64,000 nucleotides of DNA from Pseudomonas entomophila (GCF_018417595.1 NZ_CP070982.1:2810001-2874000); one strand, 5' to 3'; shown: positions 46,861 to 58,385, numbered from the stretch's first letter. Notes: generated by a model not told the origin, from the letters alone. Program-made: numbers and translations.

Positions 46861-49800
46861 ACCTCTCGCGTCTGTTCATCCTGCGCCCGGTCGCCACCAC
46901 GCTGAGCATGCTGGCCATCGTCCTGGCCGGCCTGATCGCCTACAAACTGTTGCCGGTGGCGGCCTTGCCCCAGGTCGACTACCCGACCATCCGCGTCATG
47001 ACCCTGTACCCCGGCGCCAGCCCGCAAGTGATGACCAGCGCCGTCACCGCGCCGCTGGAGCGCCAGTTCGGGCAGATGCCGGGCCTCACCCAGATGGCCT
47101 CCACCAGTTCGGGTGGCGCCTCGGTGCTGACGCTGCGCTTCAGTCTCGACATGAACATGGACGTCGCCGAGCAGCAGGTGCAGGCCGCGATCAACGCCGC
47201 CAGCAACCTGCTGCCCAGCGACCTGCCGGCGCCACCGGTGTACAACAAGGTCAACCCGGCCGACACCCCGGTGCTGACGCTGGCCATCTCGTCGAAGACC
47301 ATGCCGCTGCCCAAGCTCAACGACCTGGTCGACACCCGCGTGGCGCAGAAGATCGCCCAGATCAGCGGCGTGGGCATGGTCAGCATCGCCGGTGGCCAGC
47401 GCCAGGCGGTGCGGATCAAGGTCAACGTCGATGCCCTGGCCGCCAATGGCCTCAACCTGGACGACGTGCGCACCCTGATCGGCGCCTCCAACGTCAACCA
47501 GCCCAAGGGCAACTTCGACGGCCCGACCCGGGTGTCGATGCTCGACGCCAACGACCAGCTGCGCTCGCCCGAGGAATACGCCAACCTCATCCTCAAGTAC
47601 ACCAACGGCGCGCCGCTGCGCCTGAAAGATGTCGCCGAAATCGTCGACGGCGCCGAGAACGAGCGCCTGGCCGCCTGGGCCAACCAGAACGAAGCGGTGC
47701 TGCTGAACATCCAGCGCCAGCCGGGCGCCAACGTCATCGAGGTGGTCGACCGGATCAAGGAACTGCTGCCGTCGATCACCGACAACCTGCCGGCGGGCCT
47801 GGATGTCAGCGTGCTCACCGACCGCACCCAGACCATCCGCGCCGCCGTGCGCGACGTGCAGCACGAGCTGCTGTTCGCCATCGCCCTGGTGGTGATGGTA
47901 ACCTTCCTGTTCCTGCGCCGCGTCTCGGCCACGATCATCCCGTCGATCGCCGTGCCGCTGTCGCTGATCGGCACTTTCGGGGTGATGTACCTGGCCGGCT
48001 TCTCGGTCAACAACCTCACCTTGATGGCCCTGACCATCGCCACCGGCTTCGTGGTCGATGACGCCATCGTCATGCTGGAGAACATCTCCCGTCATATCGA
48101 GGAAGGGGAGACGCCGCTGCAAGCTGCGCTCAAGGGCGCCAAGCAGATCGGCTTCACCCTGATCTCGCTGACGTTCTCGTTGATCGCGGTACTCATCCCG
48201 CTGCTGTTCATGGCCGATGTGGTCGGGCGGCTGTTCCGCGAGTTCGCCATCACCCTGGCGGTGGCGATCCTGATCTCGCTGGTGGTGTCGCTGACGTTGA
48301 CGCCAATGATGTGCGCGCGCCTGCTCAAGCGCGAACCGAAAGAAGAAGAGCAAGGCCGCTTCTACCGCGCCAGCGGCGCCTGGATCGACTGGCTGATCAA
48401 GCACTACGGCAGCGCCCTGACCTGGGTGCTCAAGCGCCAGCCGCTCACGTTGCTGGTGGCGGTGGCCACCCTGGCGCTGACCGTGGTGCTGTACCTGATC
48501 GTGCCCAAGGGCTTCTTCCCGGCGCAGGATACCGGGGTGATCCAGGGTATCTCGGAAGCACCGCAGTCCACCTCGTTCGCCGCCATGAGCCAGCGCCAGC
48601 AATCCCTGGCCAAGGTCATCCTCGAGGACCCGGCGGTGCAGAGCCTGTCCTCGTACATCGGCGTGGACGGCGACAACGCCACCCTCAACAGCGGCCGCCT
48701 GCTGATCAACCTCAAGCCCCATGGCGAGCGCGACGTCACCGCCGCCCAGGTCATCAGCCGCCTGCAACCGCAGCTCGACAAGCTGGTGGGCATCCGCCTG
48801 TTCATGCAGCCGGTGCAGGACCTGAGCATCGAGGACCGGGTCAGCCGCACCCAGTACCAGTTCAGCCTCAGCTCGCCGGACGCCGAGCTGCTCGCGCAGT
48901 GGAGCGGCAAGCTGGTCCAGGCCCTGCAGCAGCGGCCTGAATTGCGCGACGTGGCCAGCGACCTGCAGGACAAGGGCCTGCAGGTGTACCTGGTGATCGA
49001 CCGCGACATGGCCAGCCGCCTGGGCATCAACGTTTCGCAGATCACCAACGCGTTGTACGACGCCTTCGGCCAGCGGCAGATCTCGACCATCTACACCCAG
49101 GCCAGCCAGTACCGCGTGGTGTTGCAGTCGCAGACCGCCGCCAGCCTCGGCCCGCAGGCGCTGGAGTCGATCCACGTCAAGGCCACCGACGGCGGCCAGG
49201 TGCGCCTGTCGGCGCTGGCGCGCATCGAGCAGCGCCAGGCGCAACTGGCCATCTCGCACATCGGCCAGTTCCCGGCGGTGATGATGTCGTTCAACCTGGC
49301 CCATGGCGCGTCGCTGGGCGAGGCGGTCAAGGTGATCGAGCAGGTGCAGCAGGAGATCGGCATGCCGATCGGCGTGCAGACCCAGTTCCAGGGCGCCGCA
49401 GAGGCGTTCCAGGCTTCGCTGTCGAGCACCTTGCTGTTGATCCTGGCCGCCGTGGTGACCATGTACATCGTGCTGGGGGTGCTCTACGAGAGCTACATCC
49501 ACCCGGTGACCATCCTCTCCACGCTGCCGTCGGCGGCGGTGGGCGCCTTGCTGGCGCTGCTGCTCAGCGGCAATGACCTGGGGATGATCGCCATCATCGG
49601 TATCATCCTGCTGATCGGCATCGTCAAGAAGAACGCGATCATGATGATCGACTTCGCCCTGGAGGCCGAGCGCCACCAGGGCATGAGCCCCCACGACGCG
49701 ATCTACCAAGCGGCGCTGCTGCGCTTCCGGCCGATCCTGATGACCACCCTGGCCGCGCTGTTCGGCGCCGTGCCGCTGATGCTCGCCACCGGTTCCGGCG

Positions 49801-49955
49801 CCGAGCTGCGCCAGCCGCTGGGCCTGGTGATGGTCGGCGGGCTGCTGGTGAGCCAGGTGCTGACCCTGTTCACCACGCCGGTCATCTACCTGTACTTCGA
49901 CCGCCTGGCGCGCCGTTGGCGCCCAGCCACCGAGCAACAGCAGGCCGAAGCATGA
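46857..49955 (+). CDS. mdtB: MdtB/MuxB, RND efflux subunit
   Basis: 1032 residues: the 12-segment RND fold with two large periplasmic loops. The proton relay Asp pair is in [15 protein letters not shown] (around residue 398-412). The N terminus ([16 protein letters not shown]) is the usual RND start. Together with the following MdtC it forms a heterotrimer in the E. coli MdtABC and P. aeruginosa MuxABC pumps, which expel bile salts, novobiocin or beta-lactams. It overlaps mdtA and mdtC by four bases. Confidence 0.95.
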   Translation: MNLSRLFILRPVATTLSMLAIVLAGLIAYKLLPVAALPQVDYPTIRVMTLYPGASPQVMTSAVTAPLERQFGQMPGLTQMASTSSGGASVLTLRFSLDMNMDVAEQQVQAAINAASNLLPSDLPAPPVYNKVNPADTPVLTLAISSKTMPLPKLNDLVDTRVAQKIAQISGVGMVSIAGGQRQAVRIKVNVDALAANGLNLDDVRTLIGASNVNQPKGNFDGPTRVSMLDANDQLRSPEEYANLILKYTNGAPLRLKDVAEIVDGAENERLAAWANQNEAVLLNIQRQPGANVIEVVDRIKELLPSITDNLPAGLDVSVLTDRTQTIRAAVRDVQHELLFAIALVVMVTFLFLRRVSATIIPSIAVPLSLIGTFGVMYLAGFSVNNLTLMALTIATGFVVDDAIVMLENISRHIEEGETPLQAALKGAKQIGFTLISLTFSLIAVLIPLLFMADVVGRLFREFAITLAVAILISLVVSLTLTPMMCARLLKREPKEEEQGRFYRASGAWIDWLIKHYGSALTWVLKRQPLTLLVAVATLALTVVLYLIVPKGFFPAQDTGVIQGISEAPQSTSFAAMSQRQQSLAKVILEDPAVQSLSSYIGVDGDNATLNSGRLLINLKPHGERDVTAAQVISRLQPQLDKLVGIRLFMQPVQDLSIEDRVSRTQYQFSLSSPDAELLAQWSGKLVQALQQRPELRDVASDLQDKGLQVYLVIDRDMASRLGINVSQITNALYDAFGQRQISTIYTQASQYRVVLQSQTAASLGPQALESIHVKATDGGQVRLSALARIEQRQAQLAISHIGQFPAVMMSFNLAHGASLGEAVKVIEQVQQEIGMPIGVQTQFQGAAEAFQASLSSTLLLILAAVVTMYIVLGVLYESYIHPVTILSTLPSAAVGALLALLLSGNDLGMIAIIGIILLIGIVKKNAIMMIDFALEAERHQGMSPHDAIYQAALLRFRPILMTTLAALFGAVPLMLATGSGAELRQPLGLVMVGGLLVSQVLTLFTTPVIYLYFDRLARRWRPATEQQQAEA

Positions 49956-52900
49956 ACCTGTCCGGACCGTTCATCCGCCGGCCGGTAGCCACCATGCTGC
50001 TGAGCCTGGCGATCATGTTGCTGGGCGGGGTGAGCTTCGGCCTGTTGCCGGTCTCGCCGCTGCCGCAGATGGATTTCCCGGTGATCGTGGTGACCGCCAA
50101 CCTGCCTGGCGCCAGCCCGGAGGTCATGGCCTCCACCGTGGCCACGCCGCTGGAGCGCAAGCTGGGCGCCATCGCCGGCGTCACCACCCTGACCAGCAGC
50201 TCCAACCAGGGCTCGACCCGGGTGATCATCGGCTTCGACCTGGGCCGTGACATCGACGGCGCGGCGCGCGAAGTGCAGGCGGCGATCAACGCCACCCGCA
50301 ACCTGCTGCCCAGCGGCATGCGCAGCATGCCCACGTACAAGAAGATCAACCCGTCCCAGGCACCGATCATGGTGCTGTCGCTGACCTCCGACGTGCTGTC
50401 GAAGGGCAAGCTGTACGACCTGGCCGACACCATCCTGTCCCAGAGCCTGTCCCAGGTCAGCGGGGTAGGGGAAGTGCAGATCGGCGGCAGCTCGCTACCC
50501 GCCGTGCGCATCGAGCTGGAACCGCAATTGCTCAACCAGTACAGCCTGTCACTGGACGATGTGCGCAGCGCCGTGGCCAACGCCAACCAGCGCCGGCCCA
50601 TGGGCTTCGTCGAGGACCAGGAACGCAACTGGCAGGTGCGCGCCAACGACCAGCTGGAGAAGGCCGAAGACTACAAGCCGGTGGTGATCCGCCAGGCCAA
50701 CGGCGCGATCCTGCGCCTGTCCGACGTGGCCAAGGTCACCGATGGCGTGGAGAACCGCTACAACAGCGGCTTCTTCAATGACGAAAGCGCGGTGCTGCTG
50801 GTGATCAACCGTCAGACCAACGCCAACATCATCGAGACCGTCGGGCAGATCAAGGCCGAACTGCCGGCCTTGCAATCGCTGCTGCCGGCCAGCGTCAAGC
50901 TCAACGTGGCCATGGACCGCTCGCCGGTGATCAAGGCCACGCTCAAGGAGGCCGAGCACACGCTGCTGATCGCCGTGGTGCTGGTGATCCTGGTGGTCTA
51001 CCTGTTCCTCGGCAACCTGCGCGCCTCGCTGATCCCGAGCCTGGCGGTGCCGGTGTCGCTGGTGGGCACCTTCGCGGTCATGTACCTGTGTGGTTTCTCG
51101 TTGAACAACCTGTCGCTGATGGCCTTGATCCTGGCCACCGGGCTGATGGTGGACGACGCGATCGTGGTGCTGGAGAACATCTCCCGGCATATCGAGAACG
51201 GCGAGAAACCGATGCGCGCCGCCTACAAGGGCGCGCAGGAGGTGGGCTTCACCTTGCTGTCGATGAACGTCTCGCTGGTGGCGGTGTTCGTCTCGATCCT
51301 GTTCATGGGCGGCATCGTCCGTGGGCTGTTCAAGGAGTTTTCCATCACCCTGGCGGCGGCGATCATCGTCTCGCTGGTGGTGTCGCTCACGTTGACCCCC
51401 ATGCTCTGTTCGCGCTGGCTCAAGGTCCATGGCCCACAGCAGCAGACCCGCCTGCAACGCTGGAGCGACCACGTTCACCAGCGCATGGTGGCGGGCTATG
51501 ACAGGAGCCTGGGCTGGGCGTTGCGCCACAAGCGTCTCACCCTGTTCAGCCTGCTGGCCACCATCGTGCTCAACATCGCGCTCTATGTGGTGGTGCCCAA
51601 GACCTTGATGCCGCAGCAGGACACCGGCCAGTTGCAAGGCTTCATCCGTGGCGACGACGGCCTGTCGTTCAGCGTGATGCAGCCGAAAATGGAAATCTAC
51701 CGACGCGCCTTGCTCAAGGACCCGGCCGTGGAGAGCGTCGCCGGTTTCATCGGCGGCAACAGCGGCACCAACAACGCCTTCGTGCTGGTGCGCCTCAAAC
51801 CCATCAACGTCCGCAAGGAAGACGCGCAGAAGGTGATCGACCGCCTGCGCAAGGAATTGCCCAAGGTCCCGGGCGGGCGCCTGTACCTGATGGCCGACCA
51901 GGACCTGCAACTGGGCGGCGGTGGTCGCGACCAGAGCACCTCCGAGTATCTGTACACGCTGCAGAGCGGCGACCTGGCAGCCTTGCGCGAATGGTTCCCG
52001 AAAGTCACCGCCGAGCTGCGCAAGCTGCCGGAGCTGACCGCCATCGACGCCCGCGACGGCGCCGGCACCCAGCAAGTGACGCTGGTGGTCGACCGCGACC
52101 AGGCCAAGCGCCTGGGCATCGACATGGACATGGTCACCGCCGTGCTCAACAACGCCTACAGCCAGCGGCAGATCTCGACCATCTACGACAGCCTCAACCA
52201 GTACCAGGTGGTGCTGGAGATCAATCCCAAGTTCGCCTGGGACCCGAGCACCCTGGAGCAGGTGCAGGTGATCACCGCCGACGGTGCCCGCGTGCCGCTG
52301 TCGACCTTCGCCCGCTACGAGAACTCCCTGGCCAACGACCGTGTCAGCCACGAAGGCCAGTTCGCTTCCGAGAGCATCAACTTCGACGTGGCCGAGGGCT
52401 ACAGCCCCGACCAGGCCCTGGCGGCGCTGGAGCGCGCGGTGGCCAAGCTCGGCCTGCCCGAGTCGGTGATCGCCAAGCTGGGCGGCACGGCCGATGCCTT
52501 CAGCAAGACCACCCAGGGCCAACCGTTGATGATTCTCGGTGCCCTGGTGCTGGTGTACCTGGTGCTGGGCATCCTGTACGAGAGCTACATCCACCCGCTG
52601 ACGATCCTCTCCACGCTGCCCTCGGCCGGTGTCGGTGCCTTGCTGGCGCTGTACCTGACCGGTGGGCAGTTCAGCCTGATCTCGTTGCTGGGGCTGTTCC
52701 TGCTGATCGGCGTGGTGAAGAAGAACGCCATCCTGATGATCGACCTGGCCCTGCAGCTGGAGCGCAATGAGGGCCTGTCGCCGGAAGAGTCGATCCGCCG
52801 TGCCTGCCTGCTGCGCCTGCGGCCGATCCTGATGACCACCCTGGCTGCCATGCTTGGTGCGCTGCCCTTGCTGCTCAGCCGTGCCGAGGGCGCCGAAATG

Positions 52901-53062
52901 CGCCAGCCGCTCGGCCTGACCATCATCGGTGGCCTGGTGTTCAGCCAGGTCCTCACCCTCTATACAACGCCTGTGGTCTACCTGTACCTCGACCGCCTGC
53001 GCCACCGTTTCAACCGTTGGCGCGGCGTGCGCACCGACGCTGCCCTGGATACCCCGCTATGA
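49952..53062 (+). CDS. mdtC: MdtC/MuxC, RND efflux subunit
   Basis: 1036 residues of the same RND fold, from ATG 49952 (ATGA overlap). The proton relay pair is in [16 protein letters not shown]. It shares about half of its residues by eye with MdtB, as expected for a duplicated pair forming a heteromeric pump. Periplasmic loops are about 40-330 and 560-865. Specificity cannot be read from the sequence. Confidence 0.95.
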   Translation: MNLSGPFIRRPVATMLLSLAIMLLGGVSFGLLPVSPLPQMDFPVIVVTANLPGASPEVMASTVATPLERKLGAIAGVTTLTSSSNQGSTRVIIGFDLGRDIDGAAREVQAAINATRNLLPSGMRSMPTYKKINPSQAPIMVLSLTSDVLSKGKLYDLADTILSQSLSQVSGVGEVQIGGSSLPAVRIELEPQLLNQYSLSLDDVRSAVANANQRRPMGFVEDQERNWQVRANDQLEKAEDYKPVVIRQANGAILRLSDVAKVTDGVENRYNSGFFNDESAVLLVINRQTNANIIETVGQIKAELPALQSLLPASVKLNVAMDRSPVIKATLKEAEHTLLIAVVLVILVVYLFLGNLRASLIPSLAVPVSLVGTFAVMYLCGFSLNNLSLMALILATGLMVDDAIVVLENISRHIENGEKPMRAAYKGAQEVGFTLLSMNVSLVAVFVSILFMGGIVRGLFKEFSITLAAAIIVSLVVSLTLTPMLCSRWLKVHGPQQQTRLQRWSDHVHQRMVAGYDRSLGWALRHKRLTLFSLLATIVLNIALYVVVPKTLMPQQDTGQLQGFIRGDDGLSFSVMQPKMEIYRRALLKDPAVESVAGFIGGNSGTNNAFVLVRLKPINVRKEDAQKVIDRLRKELPKVPGGRLYLMADQDLQLGGGGRDQSTSEYLYTLQSGDLAALREWFPKVTAELRKLPELTAIDARDGAGTQQVTLVVDRDQAKRLGIDMDMVTAVLNNAYSQRQISTIYDSLNQYQVVLEINPKFAWDPSTLEQVQVITADGARVPLSTFARYENSLANDRVSHEGQFASESINFDVAEGYSPDQALAALERAVAKLGLPESVIAKLGGTADAFSKTTQGQPLMILGALVLVYLVLGILYESYIHPLTILSTLPSAGVGALLALYLTGGQFSLISLLGLFLLIGVVKKNAILMIDLALQLERNEGLSPEESIRRACLLRLRPILMTTLAAMLGALPLLLSRAEGAEMRQPLGLTIIGGLVFSQVLTLYTTPVVYLYLDRLRHRFNRWRGVRTDAALDTPL

Positions 53063-54546
53063 ACTTTGCCCAGACCCGCCTGCACCGTGCCCTCAAGCTG
53101 CTGACCGAGGGGCGCGGCTCGCGCCTGCTCGGCGCGGGCCTGTGCGTGGCGATGCTCAGCGCCTGTACCCTGAGCCCCGACTACCACCGCCCCGAGTTGA
53201 GCACCCCGGCGCAGTTCAAGCAGGCCGAAGGCTGGACCCAGGCCAACCCGTCGGACGCCATCGCCCGTGGGGCCTGGTGGGAGATCTATGGCGACCGGCA
53301 GCTCAACACGCTGGTCGAGGAGCTCAATCGCAGCAACCAGACCGTCGCGCAGTACGAAGCCCAGTACCGCCAGGCACAAGCCCTGGTGCGCAGCAGCCGT
53401 GCCGCGTTGTTCCCCTCGCTCGACCTGACCACCACCAAGAACCGTTCCGCCCAGGGTACCGGCAGTTCCAGCTCGAGCCTGTCGAACAACAGCAGCGGCA
53501 TCCGCAACACTTACAACGCCCAGCTTGGCGTGAGTTGGGAGATCGACCTGTGGGGCAAGCTGCGCGAGACGATGAACGCCAACGAAGCCAGTGCCGAGGC
53601 CAGCCTCGCCGACATGGCGGCCATCCGCCTGAGCCAGCAGTCGGAACTGGTGCAGAACTACCTGCAATTGCGGGTGATCGATGAACAGAAGCGTTTGCTC
53701 GAAGCGACCGTGGCCGCCTACGAGCGCTCGCTGAAGATGAACGAAAACCAGTACCGCGCCGGGGTGGTTGGCCCCGACGCGGTTGCCCAGGCGCGCACCC
53801 AGCTCAAGAGCACCCAGGCCGACCTGATCGACCTGGCCTGGCAGCGCGCGCAGTACGAAAACGCCATCGCCGTGTTGATGGGCAAGGCCCCGGCCGACTT
53901 CGCCCTGGCCGCCACCAACGCCATCCCGGCGTTGCCGCAGATTCCCCTGTCGCTGCCGTCGCAACTGCTGGAGCGCCGGCCCGATATCGCAGCGGCCGAG
54001 CGCAAGGTCATGGCGGCCAACTCGAATATCGGCGTATCCCGGGCGGCATACTTCCCGGACCTGTCGTTGAGCATGAGCGGCGGGTATTCCAGCAGCAGCT
54101 TCAGTAACTGGATCGAGTTGCCCAACCGCTACTGGTCGGTCGGGCCGCAACTGGCTCTGAACCTGTTCGACGCCGGCAAGCGCAGCGCCGAGGTGGACCG
54201 TACCGTCGCGGTGTATGACCAGACCGTGGCGCAGTACCGCCAGACCGTGCTGGATGGGTTCAAGGAGGTGGAGAACTACCTGGTGCAACTGAAGGTGTAC
54301 GCCGACGAGGCCGGGGTACGGCAGGAGGCGCTGGAGGCGGCGCGGGAGTCGTTGCGGTTGACCGAGAACCAGTACAAGGCGGGGTTGATCGGTTACCTGG
54401 ATGTGGTGAATGTGCAGACTACCGCGCTTAGCAACGAGCGCAGCGTGTTGAACCTGCTGCAAGGGCGGTTGGTGGCGAGTGTGCAGTTGATCGCGGCGCT
54501 GGGCGGCGGTTGGGATGCCCAGCAGGCGTTGGCGGGCGAAGATTGA
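53059..54546 (+). CDS. opmB: OpmB, outer-membrane efflux lipoprotein
   Basis: 495 residues of the TolC/OprM (NodT) family. ATG 53059 overlaps the mdtC stop. The signal peptide ends at a lipobox LSAC (cysteine near residue 34), so it is a lipoprotein. Two long coiled helical repeats follow (for example NQTVAQYEAQYRQAQALV and AYERSLKMNENQYRAGVVG), plus a conserved ERRPDIAAAERKVMAANS. It gives the pump its outer-membrane duct. Last gene of the operon, followed by a hairpin. Confidence 0.94.
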   Translation: MNFAQTRLHRALKLLTEGRGSRLLGAGLCVAMLSACTLSPDYHRPELSTPAQFKQAEGWTQANPSDAIARGAWWEIYGDRQLNTLVEELNRSNQTVAQYEAQYRQAQALVRSSRAALFPSLDLTTTKNRSAQGTGSSSSSLSNNSSGIRNTYNAQLGVSWEIDLWGKLRETMNANEASAEASLADMAAIRLSQQSELVQNYLQLRVIDEQKRLLEATVAAYERSLKMNENQYRAGVVGPDAVAQARTQLKSTQADLIDLAWQRAQYENAIAVLMGKAPADFALAATNAIPALPQIPLSLPSQLLERRPDIAAAERKVMAANSNIGVSRAAYFPDLSLSMSGGYSSSSFSNWIELPNRYWSVGPQLALNLFDAGKRSAEVDRTVAVYDQTVAQYRQTVLDGFKEVENYLVQLKVYADEAGVRQEALEAARESLRLTENQYKAGLIGYLDVVNVQTTALSNERSVLNLLQGRLVASVQLIAALGGGWDAQQALAGED

Positions 54547-54611
54547 ATTTCAGTGGCGCCTGGGCAGACGCAGCTGTCGCCAGCGGGGTTGTTCGTGGCC
54601 TTTGAGTCGTA

Positions 54612-54632
54612 TTCGCCGGCAAAGCCGGCGAA
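54612..54632. terminator. Hairpin between convergent opmB and MFS genes
   Basis: TTCGCCGGC (54612-54620) pairs with GCCGGCGAA (54624-54632) around a three-base loop. It stands between two converging genes and can serve both directions. No T run. Confidence 0.55.
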
Positions 54633-54639
54633 CCATTGC

Positions 54640-55944
54640 TCAGTGTGTGTCAGGCCGTGGCGCTGACGGCGGGACGGCGCGATCCATCGCATCCAGCGTC
54701 GGATGCTCCTGCGCCGCCTGGCGCAGATCTTCGGTCACCCGCAGCTCGGCGCCGGTTGGCGAGAAGGTCGCGGTCGGCGCGAATGGGGCAGGGTGTTCCG
54801 GTGCCGGGCGCTTGCCGCGGCGCCAGAGGAAGAACCCAACCATGGCCAGGTTGATCACGGCAAAGGCCCAGAACAAGCCGACTTCGCCATAGGAGGTCAT
54901 CATCGGCGAGATGGCCAGCGGCGCCATGGCCGAGCCCAGCGAGTTGATCAGCAGCAGGCCCTGGATCATCGGTACCAGGGCATCGGCCGGTGCCCGGTCG
55001 GCCGCGCTGCTGACCGCCACCGGGTACAGCGCGAACACACCGCCACCCAGCATGAACAACAATGCCGGCAACAGCACGGTGTCGGTGGGCAGCAACACGA
55101 TCAGTACCGACAGCACAACGCACGCGGCGGCCAGGGTGATCAGCACGTCCTGGCGGTCCTTGCGGTCGGACCAGCGCCCGACCGGGTATTGCAGCAGCAT
55201 GGCGCCGAGGATCACCCAGGCCATCATGTCGCCAATCTCGCCGATGTCCAGGCCGATGCGCTGCAGGTACAGCGGCAACAGGGCGTAGATACCGGCGATG
55301 GCGACGCCCGAACCGAAACAGCCGACCAGCCCGGTCGGTGCCACGCCCAGTAGTTGGCGTGGCTTGAGCGGCTCGACCTGGTCCAGCAACGGCGACACTC
55401 GGGGCAGGATCACGATCGGCAGCACCGACAGGGTGGCGAGCATGCCGGCGAGCATGAAGGGCGCGGTATCGCCCCAGCTGGTGATCTCGCCGAGGGTGGC
55501 CTGGGCGATCACTCCCGCGCCATAGAAGGCGATCATGTACAGCGCCAGCAGGCGACCCCGGATCTTGGCGTCGCCGGCCAGCAGCAGCCAGCTCTCGATC
55601 ACCAGGAACACACCCACCGCGGCCCAGCCGTTGAGCAGGCGCAGCACCGACCACCAGGTGGTGTCGTAGAACAGCCCTTGCAGCAGGATGGTCGCGCCGA
55701 TCAACGCAGCGAAGCTGCTGTAGGCGCGGATATGGCCGATGCGCAGGATCAGCCGGTCGTTGAACACCGCGCCCAGGGTCAAACCGATGAAGTAGGCCGA
55801 GGACACGATACCGATGGTGGTGGCCGACTCGCCGGCAGCGCCCAGGCGCAGGGTGGTCAGGGAAGACATGAAGCCATTGCCCAAGGCAATGATGAACAAG
55901 CCGAGCAGGGGTGCCAGCGCCATCGCCAGCAAACGCGGAGACAT
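54640..55944 (-). CDS. MFS transporter (YcaD/UMF2-like)
   Basis: 434 residues with twelve membrane segments. The loop 2-3 motif is GAVFNDRLILRIGHIRAY, and YPVGRWSDRKDRQ is the equivalent in the second half. The last 60 residues or so are soluble, rich in Pro and Ala, ending in RPDTH. The family exports or imports unknown small molecules. It is convergent with the RND operon. Start ATG or GTG at 55944 near AGGTATGTATG; the N terminus MSPRLLAMALAPLLG is typical. Confidence 0.9.
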   Translation of the reverse strand: MSPRLLAMALAPLLGLFIIALGNGFMSSLTTLRLGAAGESATTIGIVSSAYFIGLTLGAVFNDRLILRIGHIRAYSSFAALIGATILLQGLFYDTTWWSVLRLLNGWAAVGVFLVIESWLLLAGDAKIRGRLLALYMIAFYGAGVIAQATLGEITSWGDTAPFMLAGMLATLSVLPIVILPRVSPLLDQVEPLKPRQLLGVAPTGLVGCFGSGVAIAGIYALLPLYLQRIGLDIGEIGDMMAWVILGAMLLQYPVGRWSDRKDRQDVLITLAAACVVLSVLIVLLPTDTVLLPALLFMLGGGVFALYPVAVSSAADRAPADALVPMIQGLLLINSLGSAMAPLAISPMMTSYGEVGLFWAFAVINLAMVGFFLWRRGKRPAPEHPAPFAPTATFSPTGAELRVTEDLRQAAQEHPTLDAMDRAVPPSAPRPDTH

Positions 55945-56266
55945 ACATACCTCAAGGTTGGAAAACGCGGATGTGCGCCTTTTCGGCTACAGCCGGCGAG
56001 CCGGATAGGCTGCGACCTTGGCAAGGGTCAACCGCTGGGCCTGTTGCGGAAAAGGCCGGGCGGGGGCGGTTGAGCCTGGTGCACATGGGCGATGTGGCGA
56101 GGCACGGACGCGGTCCTTGCGGGCGCTTGCCACCAGGTTGGGCGACGGGCGAAAAGGAAGCGGGATTCTACGGCTTGTGGGGGATTTGCCAAGGGGGATG
56201 AGGCTGCGGCGAGAGGACGCAGGGGAGATGTGAGGGCCAGGCTCAATAAGCACTGCATTTAATCAT
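55945..56266. other. Intergenic region between MFS gene and the 56267 cassette
   Basis: About 320 bases. It carries the promoters of the divergent MFS and cassette genes. It changes from GC-rich to AT-rich DNA near 56240, close to the cassette start, consistent with a junction. No further gene is evident. Confidence 0.4.
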
Positions 56267-57229
56267 TTGAATACAATCGATAATCATTCTTCTGCACCCT
56301 GGTTTCTGGATAGTGGCTCATTGATACTGTCTGCGATAGGATTATGTCTACTACGTACTCAGGGAGAGCAGGGCGTGATCTACAATGCTGAATTCGTCAA
56401 CGAGTTGTTGGGTAATTTCCATGCATCGTTTCTCAAGAACAAAGACAAGTGGTGCACTATCTCTCAAGTAGGCCCCGAGGGTAATGCCTACAAGAAGAAA
56501 ATGTACCAGAAGCTCTATACGCTACGTTTTTTTCCCGCGTACTATCTTGAGTATTGCTTGCTGGCCTGTGAACTGAAACAGCGCCTGCCAACGGATTGCA
56601 AGAGCATTCAGGTCGCGTCTTTCGGGTGTGGCATCTGCCCCGACTACTACGCATTGCGAGATAACCTTGGGGATGTCGAGTTCGATTACTATGGTTTCGA
56701 CAATTGCCAATGGTCCACCCAGCGGCTGATTCCGGAGAACGAGGACGATAACCTGGTTTTTCATCACCTTAATACGAAGTCGCTGAAGCGGGTGGATCTC
56801 GATGAGATCGACGTTTTCGTCTTCCCGAAGTCAATCAGCGACATTGCGGCGAGTGGCGGGTTGGAACGCCTGGCGAAAAGCATCTCGGCAACAGAGAGTG
56901 ACCGGATTTTTTTCCTTAACTCTTACGTTTCCAACGGCAGTGAAAGTAAAAAGTCCTCAGGAAATCTTCGTCATTTTGATGTCGTTCACGAGGCGTTGAG
57001 CAAAGTGGGTTTCAGCACTCAGGACGACAGGTATAAAACCCGATTCAAGGGTACGTTTGGTGAAGGTCTCAGAAAGGTTTCATGGGATTTTTGTTACCCC
57101 GATGAGCTGAAACTAAAATGCGCTGACCAAGGAAAGTTTCCATCGTGTGAGGGCTGCAACGTCGTGAAACTGCCCGTGATGACCAATCGCTTCATGGATT
57201 ACCAACTGCTCGAGTACACCCGCACATGA
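56267..57229 (+). CDS. Cysteine-rich Rossmann-like protein of unknown function
   Basis: 320 residues from TTG 56267; a GTG at 56375 with a better ribosome binding site (GGGAG) is an alternative start, giving 284 residues. Residues 116-127 read ASFGCGICPDYY and D145 lies in YGFDNC, resembling motifs I and II of SAM-dependent methyltransferases, but the glycine pattern is not complete. A C-terminal cysteine set (FCYPD, LKCADQ, PSCEGCN) could hold a metal. GC is lower than in neighbours. It overlaps the DUF1848 gene by ATGA. Not recognised in any named family. Confidence 0.65.
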   Translation: MNTIDNHSSAPWFLDSGSLILSAIGLCLLRTQGEQGVIYNAEFVNELLGNFHASFLKNKDKWCTISQVGPEGNAYKKKMYQKLYTLRFFPAYYLEYCLLACELKQRLPTDCKSIQVASFGCGICPDYYALRDNLGDVEFDYYGFDNCQWSTQRLIPENEDDNLVFHHLNTKSLKRVDLDEIDVFVFPKSISDIAASGGLERLAKSISATESDRIFFLNSYVSNGSESKKSSGNLRHFDVVHEALSKVGFSTQDDRYKTRFKGTFGEGLRKVSWDFCYPDELKLKCADQGKFPSCEGCNVVKLPVMTNRFMDYQLLEYTRT

Positions 57230-58167
57230 TCATCAGTGCCAGTCGCCGCACCGACATTCCTGCCTTCTATGCCGACTGGTTCATGAACCGTGTCCAGCAG
57301 GGTTTCCTGCTGACCCGCAATCCGTTCAACTACCACCAGATCTCCCGGGTCTCCCTCGACCCGGCCGATGTCGATGCCATCGTGTTCTGGACCCGCAACC
57401 CCCGCCACCTGATGAAGTCGCTGGACACTTTGGACGCTCGCGGGCTGCGTTACTACTTCCACTACACGATCACCGGCTATCCCCGCGCCGTCGAAAAATC
57501 CGTGCCACGGCCCATGGACGCCATCCGTTGTTTCATCGACCTGAGCCAGCGCGTGGGCCCTGGCAAGGTGATCTGGCGCTACGACCCGATCCTGGTGTCC
57601 AACCTGATCGACCTTGCCGAGCACAAGCGGCTGTTCGCCAAGATCGCCGGCCTGCTGGCAGGGCATACCGAGCGGGTGGTCATCAGTTTTGCCGACTTCT
57701 ACAAGAAGACCAGCAGCAACCTGGCCAAGGTGCAGGGCTTGATCTGCTCTGATGTACTGGCCACCCCGGACGCACTGCTCGACCTTGCCCACTACATGGC
57801 GCAGGTCGCACAGGCGCACGGCATGCAGATACAGAGCTGCGCCGAAGAAGTGGATACCGACGCGGCAGGTATCGCCCATGGCAAGTGCATCGATGACCGA
57901 CTGCTGGCGGACTTGTTCGGTATTGCGCTCAAAGGCACCAAGGATGTCGGCCAGCGCGCAGCGTGTGGCTGTATCAAGAGCGTTGATATCGGTGTCTACA
58001 ACACCTGCCTGCATGGTTGTGCGTACTGCTATGCCACGTTCAACCATGAGAAGACACTTGCCCAGCGTCAGCAGCACGATCCTGCCAGCCCCTTTCTCAT
58101 TGGCGGTACGCAAGGGGTATCGCCGGCGTTGCTGGCGCCGCGCAATAGTCAGTCGACGCTGTTCTGA
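57226..58167 (+). CDS. DUF1848-family protein with C-terminal CX3CX2C
   Basis: 313 residues from ATG 57226, translationally coupled to the gene before it. MIISASRRTDIPAFY opens the family; VFWTRNP (about 53-59) and WRYDPI are conserved. C261, C265 and C268 (CLHGCAYC) are the spacing of a radical-SAM 4Fe-4S site but lie at the C terminus instead of the N terminus. The last third also has CGC at about 245-247. Probably an iron-sulphur enzyme; substrate unknown. Confidence 0.85.
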   Translation: MIISASRRTDIPAFYADWFMNRVQQGFLLTRNPFNYHQISRVSLDPADVDAIVFWTRNPRHLMKSLDTLDARGLRYYFHYTITGYPRAVEKSVPRPMDAIRCFIDLSQRVGPGKVIWRYDPILVSNLIDLAEHKRLFAKIAGLLAGHTERVVISFADFYKKTSSNLAKVQGLICSDVLATPDALLDLAHYMAQVAQAHGMQIQSCAEEVDTDAAGIAHGKCIDDRLLADLFGIALKGTKDVGQRAACGCIKSVDIGVYNTCLHGCAYCYATFNHEKTLAQRQQHDPASPFLIGGTQGVSPALLAPRNSQSTLF

Positions 58168-58181
58168 GGCAGACGCGGCGG

Positions 58182-58385
58182 TCAGCTCGATGAGCCGGTG
58201 GAGGAGGCCTCGGCCCGATGCTGATCTTGCCGGGGCAATTCTTTGGCCACGGTCTGCTGGGCCTGCTGGCGTTGCAGGGCCCATTGATCGCTGCGCTCCT
58301 TGAGGCGGTCGGCGCCGCCCTCGGCAAATGCCGTGGTCATCGAGGTCATGGTCAGCAGTGTGAGGGCACAGAGCAGGGGTTTCAT
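58182..58385 (-). CDS. Small exported protein
   Basis: 67 residues from ATG 58385, chosen because GGAG lies nine bases upstream; the frame is open six codons further. The first 21 residues or so (MKPLLCALTLLTMTSMTTAFA) are a signal peptide. The mature part is helical, Gln/Arg-rich (RLKERSDQWALQRQQAQQ) with a Ser-rich end. No family recognised. It converges with the DUF1848 gene 14 bases away. Confidence 0.65.
   Translation of the reverse strand: MKPLLCALTLLTMTSMTTAFAEGGADRLKERSDQWALQRQQAQQTVAKELPRQDQHRAEASSTGSSS

Noticed and set aside
46596..49937. A 1113-codon antisense open frame opposite mdtB
   Set aside because: Same type of GC shadow; mdtB is a clear RND gene in the other frame.
56267..57229. 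Annotation as a SAM-dependent methyltransferase
   Set aside because: Only motif I and II-like segments are visible, and the glycine pattern is incomplete, so the function would be a guess.
56240..58167. Mobile element or prophage carrying the low-GC cassette
   Set aside because: No integrase, transposase, terminal repeats or tRNA attachment site is visible around it.
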